Both the position numbers and the translations under genes were made by a program. Below, piece by piece: positions 17,881 through 26,297 of a DNA stretch of 49,578 nt. This DNA comes from Nocardia anaemiae NBRC 100462 (lineage in GTDB: Bacteria; Actinomycetota; Actinomycetes; Mycobacteriales; Mycobacteriaceae). The notes below the pieces were generated by a model that made no database searches, was not told the origin of the DNA, and saw only the letters and a program-made list of their open reading frames with translations. The DNA is taken from positions 1 through 49,578 of the forward strand of contig NZ_BDAZ01000078.1 in the NCBI RefSeq assembly GCF_001612725.1, read 5' to 3'. Each line of letters opens with the position of its first letter. The stretch's first letter is position 1.

Positions 17881-17959
17881 TAGTTGCGGTGAGGAATATT
17901 GCGGTGACAACAATCTAGCGCATATGTTCCGCATGTCAACTATCCCCACGGCAACTATC
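17881..17959. promoter_or_regulatory. Divergent promoter with repeated TAGTTG motifs
   Basis: On the minus strand a TTGACA -35 (17934-17939), 16-bp spacer and TAGATT -10 (17912-17917) point at the SGNH gene. CAACTATC occurs at 17937-17944 and 17952-17959, and the inverse core TAGTTGC at 17881. The copies overlapping the -35 fit binding by the adjacent MarR protein. Confidence 0.45.
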
Positions 17960-17977
17960 TCGGCTAAGCTCGCAACC

Positions 17978-18451
17978 GTGGACGCAGAACTCTTCGACGA
18001 CCCCAGGCTCACCACCATGGGCCTGCTCTACGAGGCGTACGAAGGCCTGACCCGAAAACTGGAACCCACCTGGAAGAAACACGGTCTGTCCGGGCTCGAT
18101 GTCAATGCGCTTATGCGCCTGAGCCGCTCACCGGAGCGTCGCCTGCGAATGACCGATCTCGCCGCTCAGACCAACCTGTCCACCAGCGGCGTCACCCGGC
18201 TGGTCGACCGCCTGCAGCGCAACGGTTTCGTGCACCGCGAACTCGACTCGGTGGACCGCCGCAGCTCCTACGCCGTGCTCACCGCCACCGGTGCGACCCG
18301 CTTGGCCAGCGTCCTCCCGGATTACCTCGAGGTCATCGAGCGCTGGTTCACCGGCTTGCTTCCCCCAGACCAGCTCGACGCCTTTGTCGCCGGTCTACGC
18401 ACCATTCGCGATCAGGTGAATCCAGAAGCCACCGCCCGCGAACCCGACTAG
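17978..18451 (+). CDS. MarR family transcriptional regulator
   Basis: About 157 residues from GTG 17978. The open frame reaches ATG 17924, but that stretch holds the repeated CAACTATC motifs and the divergent promoter, so the shorter start is preferred. The winged-helix core is plain: RLRMTDLAAQTNLSTSGVTRLVDRLQRNGFVHRELDSVDRRSSYAVLTATG, with the DRR wing. It probably acts as a dimer controlling the divergent SGNH hydrolase and itself. Confidence 0.88.
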   Translation: MDAELFDDPRLTTMGLLYEAYEGLTRKLEPTWKKHGLSGLDVNALMRLSRSPERRLRMTDLAAQTNLSTSGVTRLVDRLQRNGFVHRELDSVDRRSSYAVLTATGATRLASVLPDYLEVIERWFTGLLPPDQLDAFVAGLRTIRDQVNPEATAREPD

Positions 18452-18480
18452 CCGTCGGCCTCGGTTGCTACGTTGCGCGA

Positions 18481-18561
18481 CATGACGCCCTACCTCGAAG
18501 CCGCGGGCATGCATCCATCGAGCACGAGATCGAGGCCATCGCCGCCGCTTGTATGTGAGCG
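18481..18561 (+). pseudogene. Possible short gene remnant
   Basis: An ATG at 18481 opens a short frame reading MTPYLEAAGMHP. A shift of frame then gives IEHEIEAIAAACM and a TGA, which reads more like protein than the continuing frame. It may be a frameshifted fragment of a lost gene between the MarR and WYL genes. Weak evidence. Confidence 0.15.
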
Positions 18562-19512
18562 CTAGTCGATCGCCGCGGTGAGGCGATTGGTGAGTTCGCG
18601 GATGTGGGCGATCAGTTCGGGGGGTTCGTGGATTCGGCAGTCGAAGCCGAAAGTCGCTATGTAGATGGCGAGTTCGTCCAGGGAGTTGGACCCCGTGCGG
18701 AGTAGGCAGCTGTGTTCATCGATGGCCTCGATGACGCCGACGGTCGGCGCGATGCGTTCGGCGGCGACTTGGGCGGGCACAAACAGGGTGACGCGGGCGG
18801 CGTAGCGGTAGGGGGAAGTCGTTGTGCCGCTGGTGATGTAGTGGGCCAGATCGGCCTCGGGTGGTTCCCGCGGGGTGAAGCGCGGGCCGGTGGGAATGCG
18901 GGGGTGCACGCGGTCGACGCGATAGGTGCGCCAGTCCGCGCGGTCGATATCCCAGGCGATGAGGTACCAGTGCCGACCGGTGTGGACCAGGCGGTGCGGC
19001 TCGGTGGTGCGCAATGATGTTGTGCCGCCGTGCGTTCGGTAGTCGAAGCGCAGGCGGTGATTGTCGCGGATGGCACCGGCGATGGCAGTCAGCACATCGG
19101 GGTCGACGGTCGGTCCTGCGGAAGGCACTGTGACAGTGACCGATTGGAGCAGGCTGACCCGATGCCGCAACCTCGACGGCAAAACCTGCTCCAGTTTGGT
19201 GAGCGCGCGCAATGAGCTGTCCTCGATGCCCGCGATGGTGCCGCCCGCCGCGGTGCGCAACCTGACGGCGACGGCGACCGCCTCGTCATCGTCGAGCAGC
19301 AGCGGCGGCAGTTTCGCACCCGCGCCGAGACGGTAGCCCGCGACACCGGCGGTCGCATCGACCGGATAGCCGAGATTGCGCAACTTATCGATATCGCGGC
19401 GCACCGTGCGCACATCGACCTCGAGGCGTTCGGCGAGTTCGGTACCGGTCCAGTCGCGAGGCGTCTGCAAGAGCGAAAGCAATCGCAGCAGGCGCGCGGA
19501 GGTTTCCAACAT
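18562..19512 (-). CDS. WYL-domain transcriptional regulator (YafY-like)
   Basis: A 316-residue protein. The N-terminal DeoR-type winged helix is SARLLRLLSLLQTPRDWTGTELAERLEVDVRTVRRDIDKLRNLGYPV. The WYL domain follows from about residue 140, with HWYLIAWDIDRADWRTYRVDRV as its core, and a C-terminal WCX-like extension completes the usual length. It starts 63 bp from the divergent epoxide hydrolase gene, across a palindrome-rich gap, so it is the likely regulator of that enzyme. Confidence 0.92.
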   Translation of the reverse strand: MLETSARLLRLLSLLQTPRDWTGTELAERLEVDVRTVRRDIDKLRNLGYPVDATAGVAGYRLGAGAKLPPLLLDDDEAVAVAVRLRTAAGGTIAGIEDSSLRALTKLEQVLPSRLRHRVSLLQSVTVTVPSAGPTVDPDVLTAIAGAIRDNHRLRFDYRTHGGTTSLRTTEPHRLVHTGRHWYLIAWDIDRADWRTYRVDRVHPRIPTGPRFTPREPPEADLAHYITSGTTTSPYRYAARVTLFVPAQVAAERIAPTVGVIEAIDEHSCLLRTGSNSLDELAIYIATFGFDCRIHEPPELIAHIRELTNRLTAAID

Positions 19513-19532
19513 GGTTGAAAGTCTGCCGCAAA

Positions 19533-19555
19533 CCTAGGGCCAGGCCTGTCCTAGG
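19533..19555. promoter_or_regulatory. Nested CCTAGG / CAGGCCTG palindromes
   Basis: CCTAGG at 19533-19538 and 19550-19555 flank the palindrome CAGGCCTG at 19541-19548, in the 63-bp gap between the WYL regulator and the epoxide hydrolase. A plausible operator by position. Confidence 0.4.
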
Positions 19556-19575
19556 CGGCTCATACCGTGGTTCAC

Positions 19576-20730
19576 ATGAGCCAAGAGATCACCCCATTCC
19601 GCATCGAAATCCCGCAGCAGCAGCTCGATGACCTGCGCAATCGTCTCGAGAATGCGCGCTGGCCCGCACCGCTGCCCGGCGACGGCTGGGACATCGGCGT
19701 GCCGACCGCCTGGCTGCGCGACCTGGTCGACTACTGGTGCACCGGCTACGACTGGCGCGCCGCCGAGGCCCAGCTCAACGCCTATCCGCAATTCACCACC
19801 GAAATCGACGGACAGCGCATCCACTTCCTGCACATCCGCTCGCCCGAGCCCGATGCCCTGCCGCTGCTGATGACGCACGGCTGGCCAGGTTCGGTCGTCG
19901 AATTCCTCGACGTGATCGGACCGCTCACCGACCCGCGCACGCACGGCGGCGATCCCGCCGACGCCTTCCACCTGGTCATTCCATCGCTACCGGGCTTCGG
20001 CTTCTCCGGCCCCGTCGCCGAGTCGGGCTGGACCAGCGCGAAGATCGGCGACACCTGGGCCCAACTCATGCGTCGCCTCGGCTACGAGCGCTATGGCACA
20101 CAGGGCGGTGATATCGGTGCCGCGGTGAGTCCGGAGGTGGCCCGGAGCGCACCGAAAAATGTGGTGGGCGTCCACACCAACGGCGGCCCGGATCCGATTG
20201 CGACCCATCAGCTCTCCGAGGACGAGCTGGCCAGCCTGACCGATCTCGAACGCGACCGGATCGATCGCATCCAGGCATTCCTGCGCGAGGAAACCGGCTA
20301 TATCGCGATTCAATCCACCCGCCCGCAGACCCTGGCCTACGGACTGGTCGATTCGCCGATCGGCCAGCTCGCCTGGATCATGGACAAATTCCGGGAATGG
20401 ACCTATCCGCGAAACGTCGACCCGGACAAGATCATCGACCGCGACCGCCTGCTGACCAATGTGATGCTGTATTGGCTCAACGGGACCGCGGGTTCGGCCG
20501 CATTCGTCGGCTACGCGCAGCGCGCCGGGTGGGGTACGAACAAATCGATTTCCGGAGTGCCCACCGCGGCCATCGTTTTCGCCCAGGACGTCGGCATTCG
20601 GCGCTATTGCGAGACCCAGCACACCATGACCCGCTGGGTCGATGTGGATCGCGGCGGACATTTCGCCGCGCTGGAGGAGCCGGTGCTGCTGCTGGAAGAC
20701 ATTCGCGAGTTCTTCCGCGACCTGCGCTGA
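19576..20730 (+). CDS. Epoxide hydrolase, alpha/beta-hydrolase with EHN domain
   Basis: A 384-residue protein. The N-terminal EHN region (FRIEIPQQQLDDLRNRLENARWP) is typical of microsomal-type epoxide hydrolases. An alpha/beta-hydrolase core follows, with the HGWPGS oxyanion motif, GGDIGA carrying the nucleophilic Asp (residue 179), and a C-terminal DRGGHFAALEEP supplying the base His. It opens epoxides to diols; the substrate is unknown. The ATG at 19576 is taken rather than GTG 19567. A strong hairpin follows its stop. Confidence 0.92.
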   Translation: MSQEITPFRIEIPQQQLDDLRNRLENARWPAPLPGDGWDIGVPTAWLRDLVDYWCTGYDWRAAEAQLNAYPQFTTEIDGQRIHFLHIRSPEPDALPLLMTHGWPGSVVEFLDVIGPLTDPRTHGGDPADAFHLVIPSLPGFGFSGPVAESGWTSAKIGDTWAQLMRRLGYERYGTQGGDIGAAVSPEVARSAPKNVVGVHTNGGPDPIATHQLSEDELASLTDLERDRIDRIQAFLREETGYIAIQSTRPQTLAYGLVDSPIGQLAWIMDKFREWTYPRNVDPDKIIDRDRLLTNVMLYWLNGTAGSAAFVGYAQRAGWGTNKSISGVPTAAIVFAQDVGIRRYCETQHTMTRWVDVDRGGHFAALEEPVLLLEDIREFFRDLR

Positions 20731-20734
20731 AAAC

Positions 20735-20766
20735 GCCTGTTCCGGCATGTCGCGGCCGGAACAGGC
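20735..20766 (+). terminator. 12-bp perfect hairpin after epoxide hydrolase
   Basis: GCCTGTTCCGGC (20735-20746) and GCCGGAACAGGC (20755-20766) with an 8-nt loop, 4 bp after the epoxide hydrolase stop. Confidence 0.8.
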
Positions 20767-20812
20767 CCACAATCAATGGCAGCAGGATGGTGGCAACGCA
20801 GGGGTGAGCGCC

Positions 20813-20965
20813 ATGAGTGAGCCGAGAAGGATTACTCAGGAATATCGGGAAGAGTTCTGGCGGCGCTGCGGCTGGTCACCCGATCTGCCCGAGGGCGAGA
20901 GACGCCATATCGAGGAAATCTGGGATGACGAGTCCATCGATATGGCGGAGCTGTTCGGCTGGTAG
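20813..20965 (+). CDS. Small hypothetical protein, 50 aa
   Basis: Starts at ATG 20813 with a GGGGTG-type binding site upstream; GTG 20804 is an alternative. The sequence is highly charged (ITQEYREEFWRRCGWSPDLPEGERRHIEEIWDDESIDMAELFGW) and looks like a compact helical protein. No family recognised. It stands alone after a terminator and ends 8 bp before the convergent carboxyltransferase gene. Confidence 0.5.
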   Translation: MSEPRRITQEYREEFWRRCGWSPDLPEGERRHIEEIWDDESIDMAELFGW

Positions 20966-20972
20966 CGCACGC

Positions 20973-23018
20973 TCAGGCGGTGAGTTCACCTGCCTGCCGC
21001 CAGGAGTCGCGTTCGGCGGCGAAGGCCGCGGTCTGTACCGCGCGGAATTCGTCGATGGATTCGGCGTTGTCGGAGAGGAACTTCCGATAGTCGGCGAGTG
21101 CGAACCAGCCGTCCTCGGCCCGCACCTCCACCTTGCCCGCCGCGAAATCGGCACGCAGGTCGAGGAGTTCACCGGCTTCGACCGGATACCAGTGGATTCG
21201 GTCGAAATACCGCAGCAGCCAGGGGGATTCGCCACTCACGTTGCCGGGGTGACGGTGGTTCCAGACTTGTGTTGTGCGGCCGACGAATTGGTAACCGCCG
21301 GGACCCTCCATCCCGTAGATGCACAGGTACGCGCCGCCGATGCCGACAGCATTTTCCGGGGTCCATGTGCGGGCCGGGTTGTACTTCGTGGTGACCAGTC
21401 GGTGCCGCGGATCGGTCGGGGTCGCGACCGGTGCGCCGAGATAGACATCGCCGAGACCGAGGACCAGGTATTCGGCCCCGAAGACGGTGTCGTAGACGTC
21501 CTGCACCGAAGCCAATCCGTTCACGCGCCGGATGAATTCGATATTCCACGGACACCAGGGCGCGTCCGCGCGCACACCGTGCATATAGCGGGTAATCGCC
21601 TCCCTCGTGGTCGGATCGTCCCAGGACAGCGGCAGATGTACGGTGCGGCTCGGTACCACGAGCCGGTCGGACGCGGGGATGTGCTGTTCGGCCTCGGCGA
21701 GCAGATCGAGCAGCGTGGACACCGGCATGACCGTCGGATCGACTCGGATCTGTAGCGAACGGACACCCGGTGTCAGTTCCGTCACGCCGCGCACACCGGC
21801 CTCGAGCAGGTGCTGATGCAGCGCGTGCACGCGGGCGCGCAGACCGAGGTCCAATGTCATGCTGCCGTATTCGACCAGGACGCCGTCATCTCCCTGACGG
21901 CGGTAGGTCACCCCGGTCTCGGCGTCGACATCGGTGCGGCGCAGTACACCGTCATCGCCATCGCCGCCGGGGGAGAGTACGGCGGGCCAGGCGGCGCGTC
22001 GGGCCGGACCGAGTTCTCGAACCGAGGCGGCGCGTTCGCTGCGGATCGGGACGAAGCGCACGGTGTCGCCGGGGGCGAGTTGGCCGAGTTTCCATCGGTC
22101 GGCGGCGACCACCGTGACCGGGCAGACGAAGCCACCGAGGCTGGGTCCGTCGGGGCCCAGCAGGATGGGTGTATCGCCGGTGAAGTCCAGTGCCCCAACG
22201 GAATACGGCGTGTCATGGATATTGGACGGGTGCAGTCCGGCCTCGCCGCCATCGGTTCTGGCCCATTCGGGTTTCGGTCCGATCAGCCGCACGCCGGTGC
22301 GATCGGAATTGAAATGCACCTCGTAGTCGGTACTGATAATGGTGTCGAAGTCCTTGCGGGTGAAGAACTCCGGTGCGCCGTGCGGGCCTTCGGTCACCGC
22401 CAATTCCCATCGGCGGGACAGGACCGGCTGCTCCTCCATCGGCACCGCGGCCGCCACCCACCCCTGATGCGGGCCGAGCGACAGCATTTCACCGGCACGC
22501 AACGTATTGCCCGCGCTGCCGCCGAATTTGCCGAGCGTGAATGTCGCTGTGCTACCAAGATATTCGGGCAACTGAATACCGCCCGCGATCAGCACATAGC
22601 AGCGCATGCCCGGTCCGCGCACCGCACCGATATCGAGCGTTGCGCCCGCCGGAACTCGCACCGTGCGCCACTGCTGGACGTGGATTCCGTTCACGGTGAC
22701 ATCGGTCGGTGCGCCGGTGACGCATACCCAGGTCGGCGCGGAAAACTTCAGCGCGGGACCGCCGAGTGTGCACTCGAGGCCAGCGGCGCCCTCGGGGTTG
22801 CCCAGTACGCGGTTGCCTAGTCGGAACGACAGATCGTCCATGGGTCCCGAAGGCGGAACTCCGACGTGCCAATACCCGATTCGTCCCGGCCAATCCTGCA
22901 CCGTGGTGAGCATTCCCGGCCGTACCACCTGCGCAGTCTGCTGTGAACCTTCGGCGTGCGTGCCGTCGGCGGCTCGCGCGACTTCGCTGTATTCAACCGC
23001 TAGGTCGGCGACGGTCAT
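20973..23018 (-). CDS. Urea/guanidine-carboxylase-type carboxyltransferase (KipA-KipI fusion) without BC or biotin carrier
   Basis: A 681-residue protein. Residues about 30-330 are the KipA/AHS2 domain (RPGMLTTVQDWPGRIGYWHVGVPPSGPMDDLSFRLGN). Residues about 375-640 are the KipI/AHS1 domain (SLQIRVDP, GGAYLCIYGMEGPGGYQFVGRTTQVW, HWYPVEAGELLDLRADF). This order, and a C-terminal DYRKFLSDNAESIDEFRA segment, match the carboxyltransferase middle of urea carboxylase. The family's N-terminal biotin carboxylase (about 450 aa) and C-terminal biotinyl domain are absent. The start overlaps the DUF1989 gene upstream as ATGA, leaving no room for a missing exon-like part. It may work with biotin carboxylase subunits supplied in trans, or as a 5-oxoprolinase-like enzyme, though no pxpA is nearby. 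Confidence 0.9.
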   Translation of the reverse strand: MTVADLAVEYSEVARAADGTHAEGSQQTAQVVRPGMLTTVQDWPGRIGYWHVGVPPSGPMDDLSFRLGNRVLGNPEGAAGLECTLGGPALKFSAPTWVCVTGAPTDVTVNGIHVQQWRTVRVPAGATLDIGAVRGPGMRCYVLIAGGIQLPEYLGSTATFTLGKFGGSAGNTLRAGEMLSLGPHQGWVAAAVPMEEQPVLSRRWELAVTEGPHGAPEFFTRKDFDTIISTDYEVHFNSDRTGVRLIGPKPEWARTDGGEAGLHPSNIHDTPYSVGALDFTGDTPILLGPDGPSLGGFVCPVTVVAADRWKLGQLAPGDTVRFVPIRSERAASVRELGPARRAAWPAVLSPGGDGDDGVLRRTDVDAETGVTYRRQGDDGVLVEYGSMTLDLGLRARVHALHQHLLEAGVRGVTELTPGVRSLQIRVDPTVMPVSTLLDLLAEAEQHIPASDRLVVPSRTVHLPLSWDDPTTREAITRYMHGVRADAPWCPWNIEFIRRVNGLASVQDVYDTVFGAEYLVLGLGDVYLGAPVATPTDPRHRLVTTKYNPARTWTPENAVGIGGAYLCIYGMEGPGGYQFVGRTTQVWNHRHPGNVSGESPWLLRYFDRIHWYPVEAGELLDLRADFAAGKVEVRAEDGWFALADYRKFLSDNAESIDEFRAVQTAAFAAERDSWRQAGELTA

Positions 23019-23635
23019 CGGCTCACCACCATCCGCACGGGCGTGGGATCGAATCCGTTGCAGGGGTTATTGATCTGCGGGCAATTCGACACCAGGATCA
23101 ACGTGTCGATCTCGGCGCGCAGTGTGACGCTCTTTCCCGGAGCCGACAATCCGTCGACAATCCCGAGGGTGCCATCGGCCTCGACCGGGACATTCATGAA
23201 CCAGTTGATATTCGACACCAGATCACGCTTGCCCAAGCCCCATTTCAGCGCCTCGGTGAGGAAGTTCTCCACACAGGCGTGCTGGTGGCGGGTGTGCTGG
23301 CCGTAGCGCAGCGTATTGGACTCCTGGGAGCAGGCGCCCGCGATGGTGTCGTGGTTGGCGACCTCGTCGGCGAGCACGGTCATGAGTGCGGTGCCCGCAT
23401 CGGTGCGCAGCACACTGCCGGTGCCGAGGAAGATATTGCGCTGTGCGGTGATGGTGGCCTGCGCGCTGTAGCGGTCGGTGTGGTCGGCGGCGGAGTAGAG
23501 CAGGCAGTCCACCGCCTGATTGCCGTGCAGATCGACAATCTCGAGGTGGTCGCCCGCGCGGACCACGGTCGACCATGGTGCGCATGCGGGCACGGTTTCG
23601 TCGAGCACGATGGTGCGGGTCGGTGCCGAGGTCAT
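23015..23635 (-). CDS. DUF1989 urea-carboxylase-associated protein 2 (carboxyguanidine deiminase subunit-like)
   Basis: A 206-residue protein of the DUF1989 family (HLEIVDLHGNQAVDCLLYSA, NHDTIAGACSQESNTLRYG, HQHACVENFLTEALKWGL, SNCPQINNPCNGFDPTPVRM). In guanidine-degrading bacteria two DUF1989 proteins form a carboxyguanidine deiminase that feeds allophanate hydrolase; older annotation calls them urea-carboxylase-associated proteins. The conserved Cys/His residues probably bind metal. Both ends overlap neighbours by ATGA, so the three genes are one coupled operon. The deiminase role here is inference from family and context. Confidence 0.88.
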   Translation of the reverse strand: MTSAPTRTIVLDETVPACAPWSTVVRAGDHLEIVDLHGNQAVDCLLYSAADHTDRYSAQATITAQRNIFLGTGSVLRTDAGTALMTVLADEVANHDTIAGACSQESNTLRYGQHTRHQHACVENFLTEALKWGLGKRDLVSNINWFMNVPVEADGTLGIVDGLSAPGKSVTLRAEIDTLILVSNCPQINNPCNGFDPTPVRMVVSR

Positions 23636-24381
23636 GCTCCTACCTCCAGAGTCGCGGCCGCCCAGGCCTGTTCGGTGTTCTCGACGGCTCGCAGATATTC
23701 CGGTTCCGAATTGTGCTGCTCGGCAAGCTCTTCCGGCGCGGACCAGGCGACCAGATCGAGATCGGTCACGGGTCGGTCATCGAGCGGGTGCGCGGCATCG
23801 GCGACGAGCAGCACCACTGGAAGATGGATGAGCAGGTCGATCGAGGAGCCCGCGGCCGCGCTGCCGATGGCGGTCAGCGCACCATCGGATTCGACACGGA
23901 CACCGCGGAAGAAGGACACGGTCGGCGCGATATCCCGTGGCTCGAGTCCCTGCTTCGCGCCCGCGAGCCGCAGCAGCGCACGGCCTTCGGGCGTCGGGCC
24001 GCACAGGGCGTCATGTCGCCCAGAAGTGTCGGCGACGATCGTGGCCAGCACCCGGCCCTGATCGGAGAGCAGCGGATGTCCGGTACTGGGATAGGCCTGC
24101 CACGGCACCTTCACGGTGTCGGCGACATTGAGCCGCTCCCATGGTGCGTCGGCGCGAAGGAGCAAAACGTGCGCGCACGCGGCACCGTCGACATCACGCA
24201 ATCGAACCCTTGTTCCCCGACCGAGTACGACATTCGCATACCCGCCAGCCGGAATACGCTGTGCAAAGGCGATCTTCGCCGCCGCCACGCCGTCGGGCAG
24301 CTGCGGCCCCACAATCTCGGCGGCGGCCGCTTGTGAGCGGGCGTGCGCCCGTGCCCCAGTGGTGGAGGCGGTGCTGGTCAT
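23632..24381 (-). CDS. DUF1989 urea-carboxylase-associated protein 1 (carboxyguanidine deiminase subunit-like)
   Basis: A 249-residue DUF1989 paralogue of the next gene. Shared features include an RIPAGGYANVVLGRGTRVRLRDVDGAACAHVLLL entry, GRHDALCGPTPEGR, and VSFFRGVRVESDGALTAIG. It has a longer N-terminus (ARAHARSQAAAAE). The ATG at 24381 follows an AAAGGA binding site. It leads the coupled trio, with 196 bp separating it from the permease gene; a GC-rich 8-bp hairpin near 24501-24525 lies in that gap. Confidence 0.88.
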   Translation of the reverse strand: MTSTASTTGARAHARSQAAAAEIVGPQLPDGVAAAKIAFAQRIPAGGYANVVLGRGTRVRLRDVDGAACAHVLLLRADAPWERLNVADTVKVPWQAYPSTGHPLLSDQGRVLATIVADTSGRHDALCGPTPEGRALLRLAGAKQGLEPRDIAPTVSFFRGVRVESDGALTAIGSAAAGSSIDLLIHLPVVLLVADAAHPLDDRPVTDLDLVAWSAPEELAEQHNSEPEYLRAVENTEQAWAAATLEVGA

Positions 24382-24577
24382 TTATGTTCCTTTCGAGGTG
24401 ATCGGTTGTTGGTGGCGGGCGGGTCTCCGCTGTGGCTGGTGGGTGCTTTCTGGGTAGGGGTGCCGGTGCTGCGCGGTCGGGCGTGGCGCAGTGCGCGGTG
24501 CGCGGCGGTTCGCCCCACCGCCGCGTACCGTCCTGGGCCGGACGTGCGGCGGCCTCTTCGGCCTTGCGCTGTGTCGG

Positions 24578-26113
24578 TCAGGCGGGTTGGACTGCGGGTT
24601 CGAGGCTTTCGGTCTTCAGCCCCGCGTTGACGATGCGGTGCACGACAACTCCGACGGCGACTACGCACAGCACGAAAAGCGGTGCGGCCCAGAGCATCCA
24701 CCACCCACCACCGGTCGGTGTGTACACCTCGGCGCGCGGCCAGGCTAGATTCACCGCCATCGCTACGCCCCAGACGACGGCGAGTGCGTTGATCGGAATT
24801 CCGAAGCGGCCCAGGCGGAACAGCCCGGTATCGTCGCTGTCCCAGCCCCGGATCCGCCGCACCAGCAGCGGCACGGTGACCAGCAGATATGCCAGGTAGA
24901 GCGTCACGATGCAGACGCTGGCCAGGGTGGCGAAGATCGCCGCATTGCCGAGATTGAGTACCAGCAGGCCGATACCGAGCACGCCGATGATCACGGCGGG
25001 CAGCACCGGCGTGCCGAAGCGCGGATGCACCACGGCCAGGCGACGGGCGAAGGGCAACTTGCCGTCTCGTGCCATCGAGAACATCAGCCGCGAACCAGCG
25101 GTCTGAATTGCCAAGGTGCACACCATGATCGCCACCGCGACACAACCGAGCAGCACCGTGCCCGCCGGGCTGTCCAGCTTTGCGGTGAGCACATAGGCCA
25201 GGCCCTGCGAGCCCAACGAACCGTCATCCAGACTCGGCGCCGCCATCAGCGCACCCAGCAGTAGCAGTCCACCGCCGAGTGCGGAGACAGCGAGCGCGGT
25301 CAGAATGGTGCGCGGCGCGACCCGGCGCGGATTCTTGGTTTCCTCGGAAAGCTCTCCGGCCGAATCGAATCCGACCATCACATAGGCGGCCATCAGACCC
25401 GAGACGAGGAACGCCGCCCAATACGGTCCGGGTGCGGCCTGCTCGGTATGCAGCACCACGCCCGGCCCGCGCTCGGTGTGGGTGAAGAACAACGCGATGA
25501 TCGCCAGCACGCCGATGATCTCTACCGTGACGCCGATCGAATTGATCCGCGCCATCAGATCGATGCCGATCACATTGATCACCGTGGTGAGCACCAGCAG
25601 GATGCTGCCGAGCAGTACCGCATTGGTGGCGCCGGAGGTCGAGGTGAGCGCGGCGTCGTCGCCGATGATCTGGAATCCGCTCCAGATCGATGGCAGTACC
25701 ACCTGCAGCGCGATCGCCGCGGCAGCGGCAGTCACGATCTGTGCGATGACCATCATCCACCCGGCGAACCAGCCGACGACCTCGCCGCCGAGCCGACGCG
25801 ACCACTGGTAGATACAGCCCGAAATCGGGTAGCGCGCGGCCAGTTCGGCGAAGTTCAGCGCAACCAGGAACTGTCCGACGAACACGATCGGCCAAGTCCA
25901 GAAAAATGCGGCTCCACCGAACGAATAACCGAAGCCGAAGAACTGGAAGATCGTGGTGAGGATCGAGACGAAGGAGAATCCGGCCGCGAATGAGGCGTAG
26001 CGGCCGAGCTTGCGGTGTAGCACCGGCTGATAGCCGAAGCCTGCCAGGTCGGCATTGTCCTGGTCGGCGGGCGGTGCGAGGGCGGGGGCGGGGGAATCGA
26101 CTCTGGTGGCCAT
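24578..26113 (-). CDS. APC-superfamily amino acid/amine permease
   Basis: A 511-residue protein with about 12 hydrophobic segments. It shows the APC signature regions: ASFAAGFSFVSILTTIFQFFGFG in TM1, FAELAARYPISGCIYQWSRRLGG, and GFDSAGELSEETKNPRRVAPRTIL in the loop after TM6. It is nearest to the GABA/urea-cluster type permeases found beside DUF1989 genes, so the cargo may be guanidine, urea or an amine. The ATG at 26113 is chosen because AAGGA lies 7 nt upstream; the frame extends to 26137. Candidate AmtR boxes lie upstream. Confidence 0.9.
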   Translation of the reverse strand: MATRVDSPAPALAPPADQDNADLAGFGYQPVLHRKLGRYASFAAGFSFVSILTTIFQFFGFGYSFGGAAFFWTWPIVFVGQFLVALNFAELAARYPISGCIYQWSRRLGGEVVGWFAGWMMVIAQIVTAAAAAIALQVVLPSIWSGFQIIGDDAALTSTSGATNAVLLGSILLVLTTVINVIGIDLMARINSIGVTVEIIGVLAIIALFFTHTERGPGVVLHTEQAAPGPYWAAFLVSGLMAAYVMVGFDSAGELSEETKNPRRVAPRTILTALAVSALGGGLLLLGALMAAPSLDDGSLGSQGLAYVLTAKLDSPAGTVLLGCVAVAIMVCTLAIQTAGSRLMFSMARDGKLPFARRLAVVHPRFGTPVLPAVIIGVLGIGLLVLNLGNAAIFATLASVCIVTLYLAYLLVTVPLLVRRIRGWDSDDTGLFRLGRFGIPINALAVVWGVAMAVNLAWPRAEVYTPTGGGWWMLWAAPLFVLCVVAVGVVVHRIVNAGLKTESLEPAVQPA

Positions 26114-26140
26114 GGGGTTTCCTTCGCGAGCGGCCAATAC

Positions 26141-26154
26141 CTATCGCATGACAG
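26141..26154. promoter_or_regulatory. Second AmtR-box-like site near permease start
   Basis: CTAT, six bases, ACAG: the same CTATCGnnTGACAG core as at 26236-26249, here only 28 bp before the permease ATG. A weaker match because the outer T/A tracts are incomplete (ACCTAT / ACAGTTTT). Confidence 0.4.
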
Positions 26155-26232
26155 TTTTGCGTTCGCGATCGCGGTTTCGGTGTCCCTGGTGTATCGCTTC
26201 CGGGAACGCCGGTAACTTCTGCGTTGCCTTGA

Positions 26233-26252
26233 TTTCTATCGAGTGACAGAAA
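26233..26252. promoter_or_regulatory. AmtR-box-like operator
   Basis: TTTCTAT, six bases, ACAGAAA. The remembered Corynebacterium AmtR consensus is tttCTAT-N6-AtAGat/aA, and this is close to it. It lies between the permease gene and the AmtR-like regulator gene, about 120 bp upstream of the permease start. Sequence match seen; function inferred. Confidence 0.55.
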
Positions 26253-26281
26253 ACTCACACCGGGGCGTTCACGCTGGAAAC

Positions 26282-26297
26282 ATCAGACCGGTCTGAT
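26282..26297. promoter_or_regulatory. 16-bp perfect palindrome upstream of TetR gene
   Basis: ATCAGACC followed directly by GGTCTGAT, 48 bp before the GTG start of the AmtR-like gene. A candidate autoregulatory site or the site of another regulator; it is not an AmtR box. Confidence 0.5.

Noticed and set aside
20973..23018. Assignment as 5-oxoprolinase PxpBC fusion
   Set aside because: No pxpA (LamB/YcsF) gene is near. The KipA-then-KipI order, the C-terminal segment and the DUF1989/permease context match urea/guanidine carboxylase loci better; kept as an alternative only.
21810..24336. Long plus-strand open frames opposite the carboxyltransferase and DUF1989 genes
   Set aside because: High GC keeps these frames open. 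The minus-strand products have clear family motifs and overlapping start/stop coupling.
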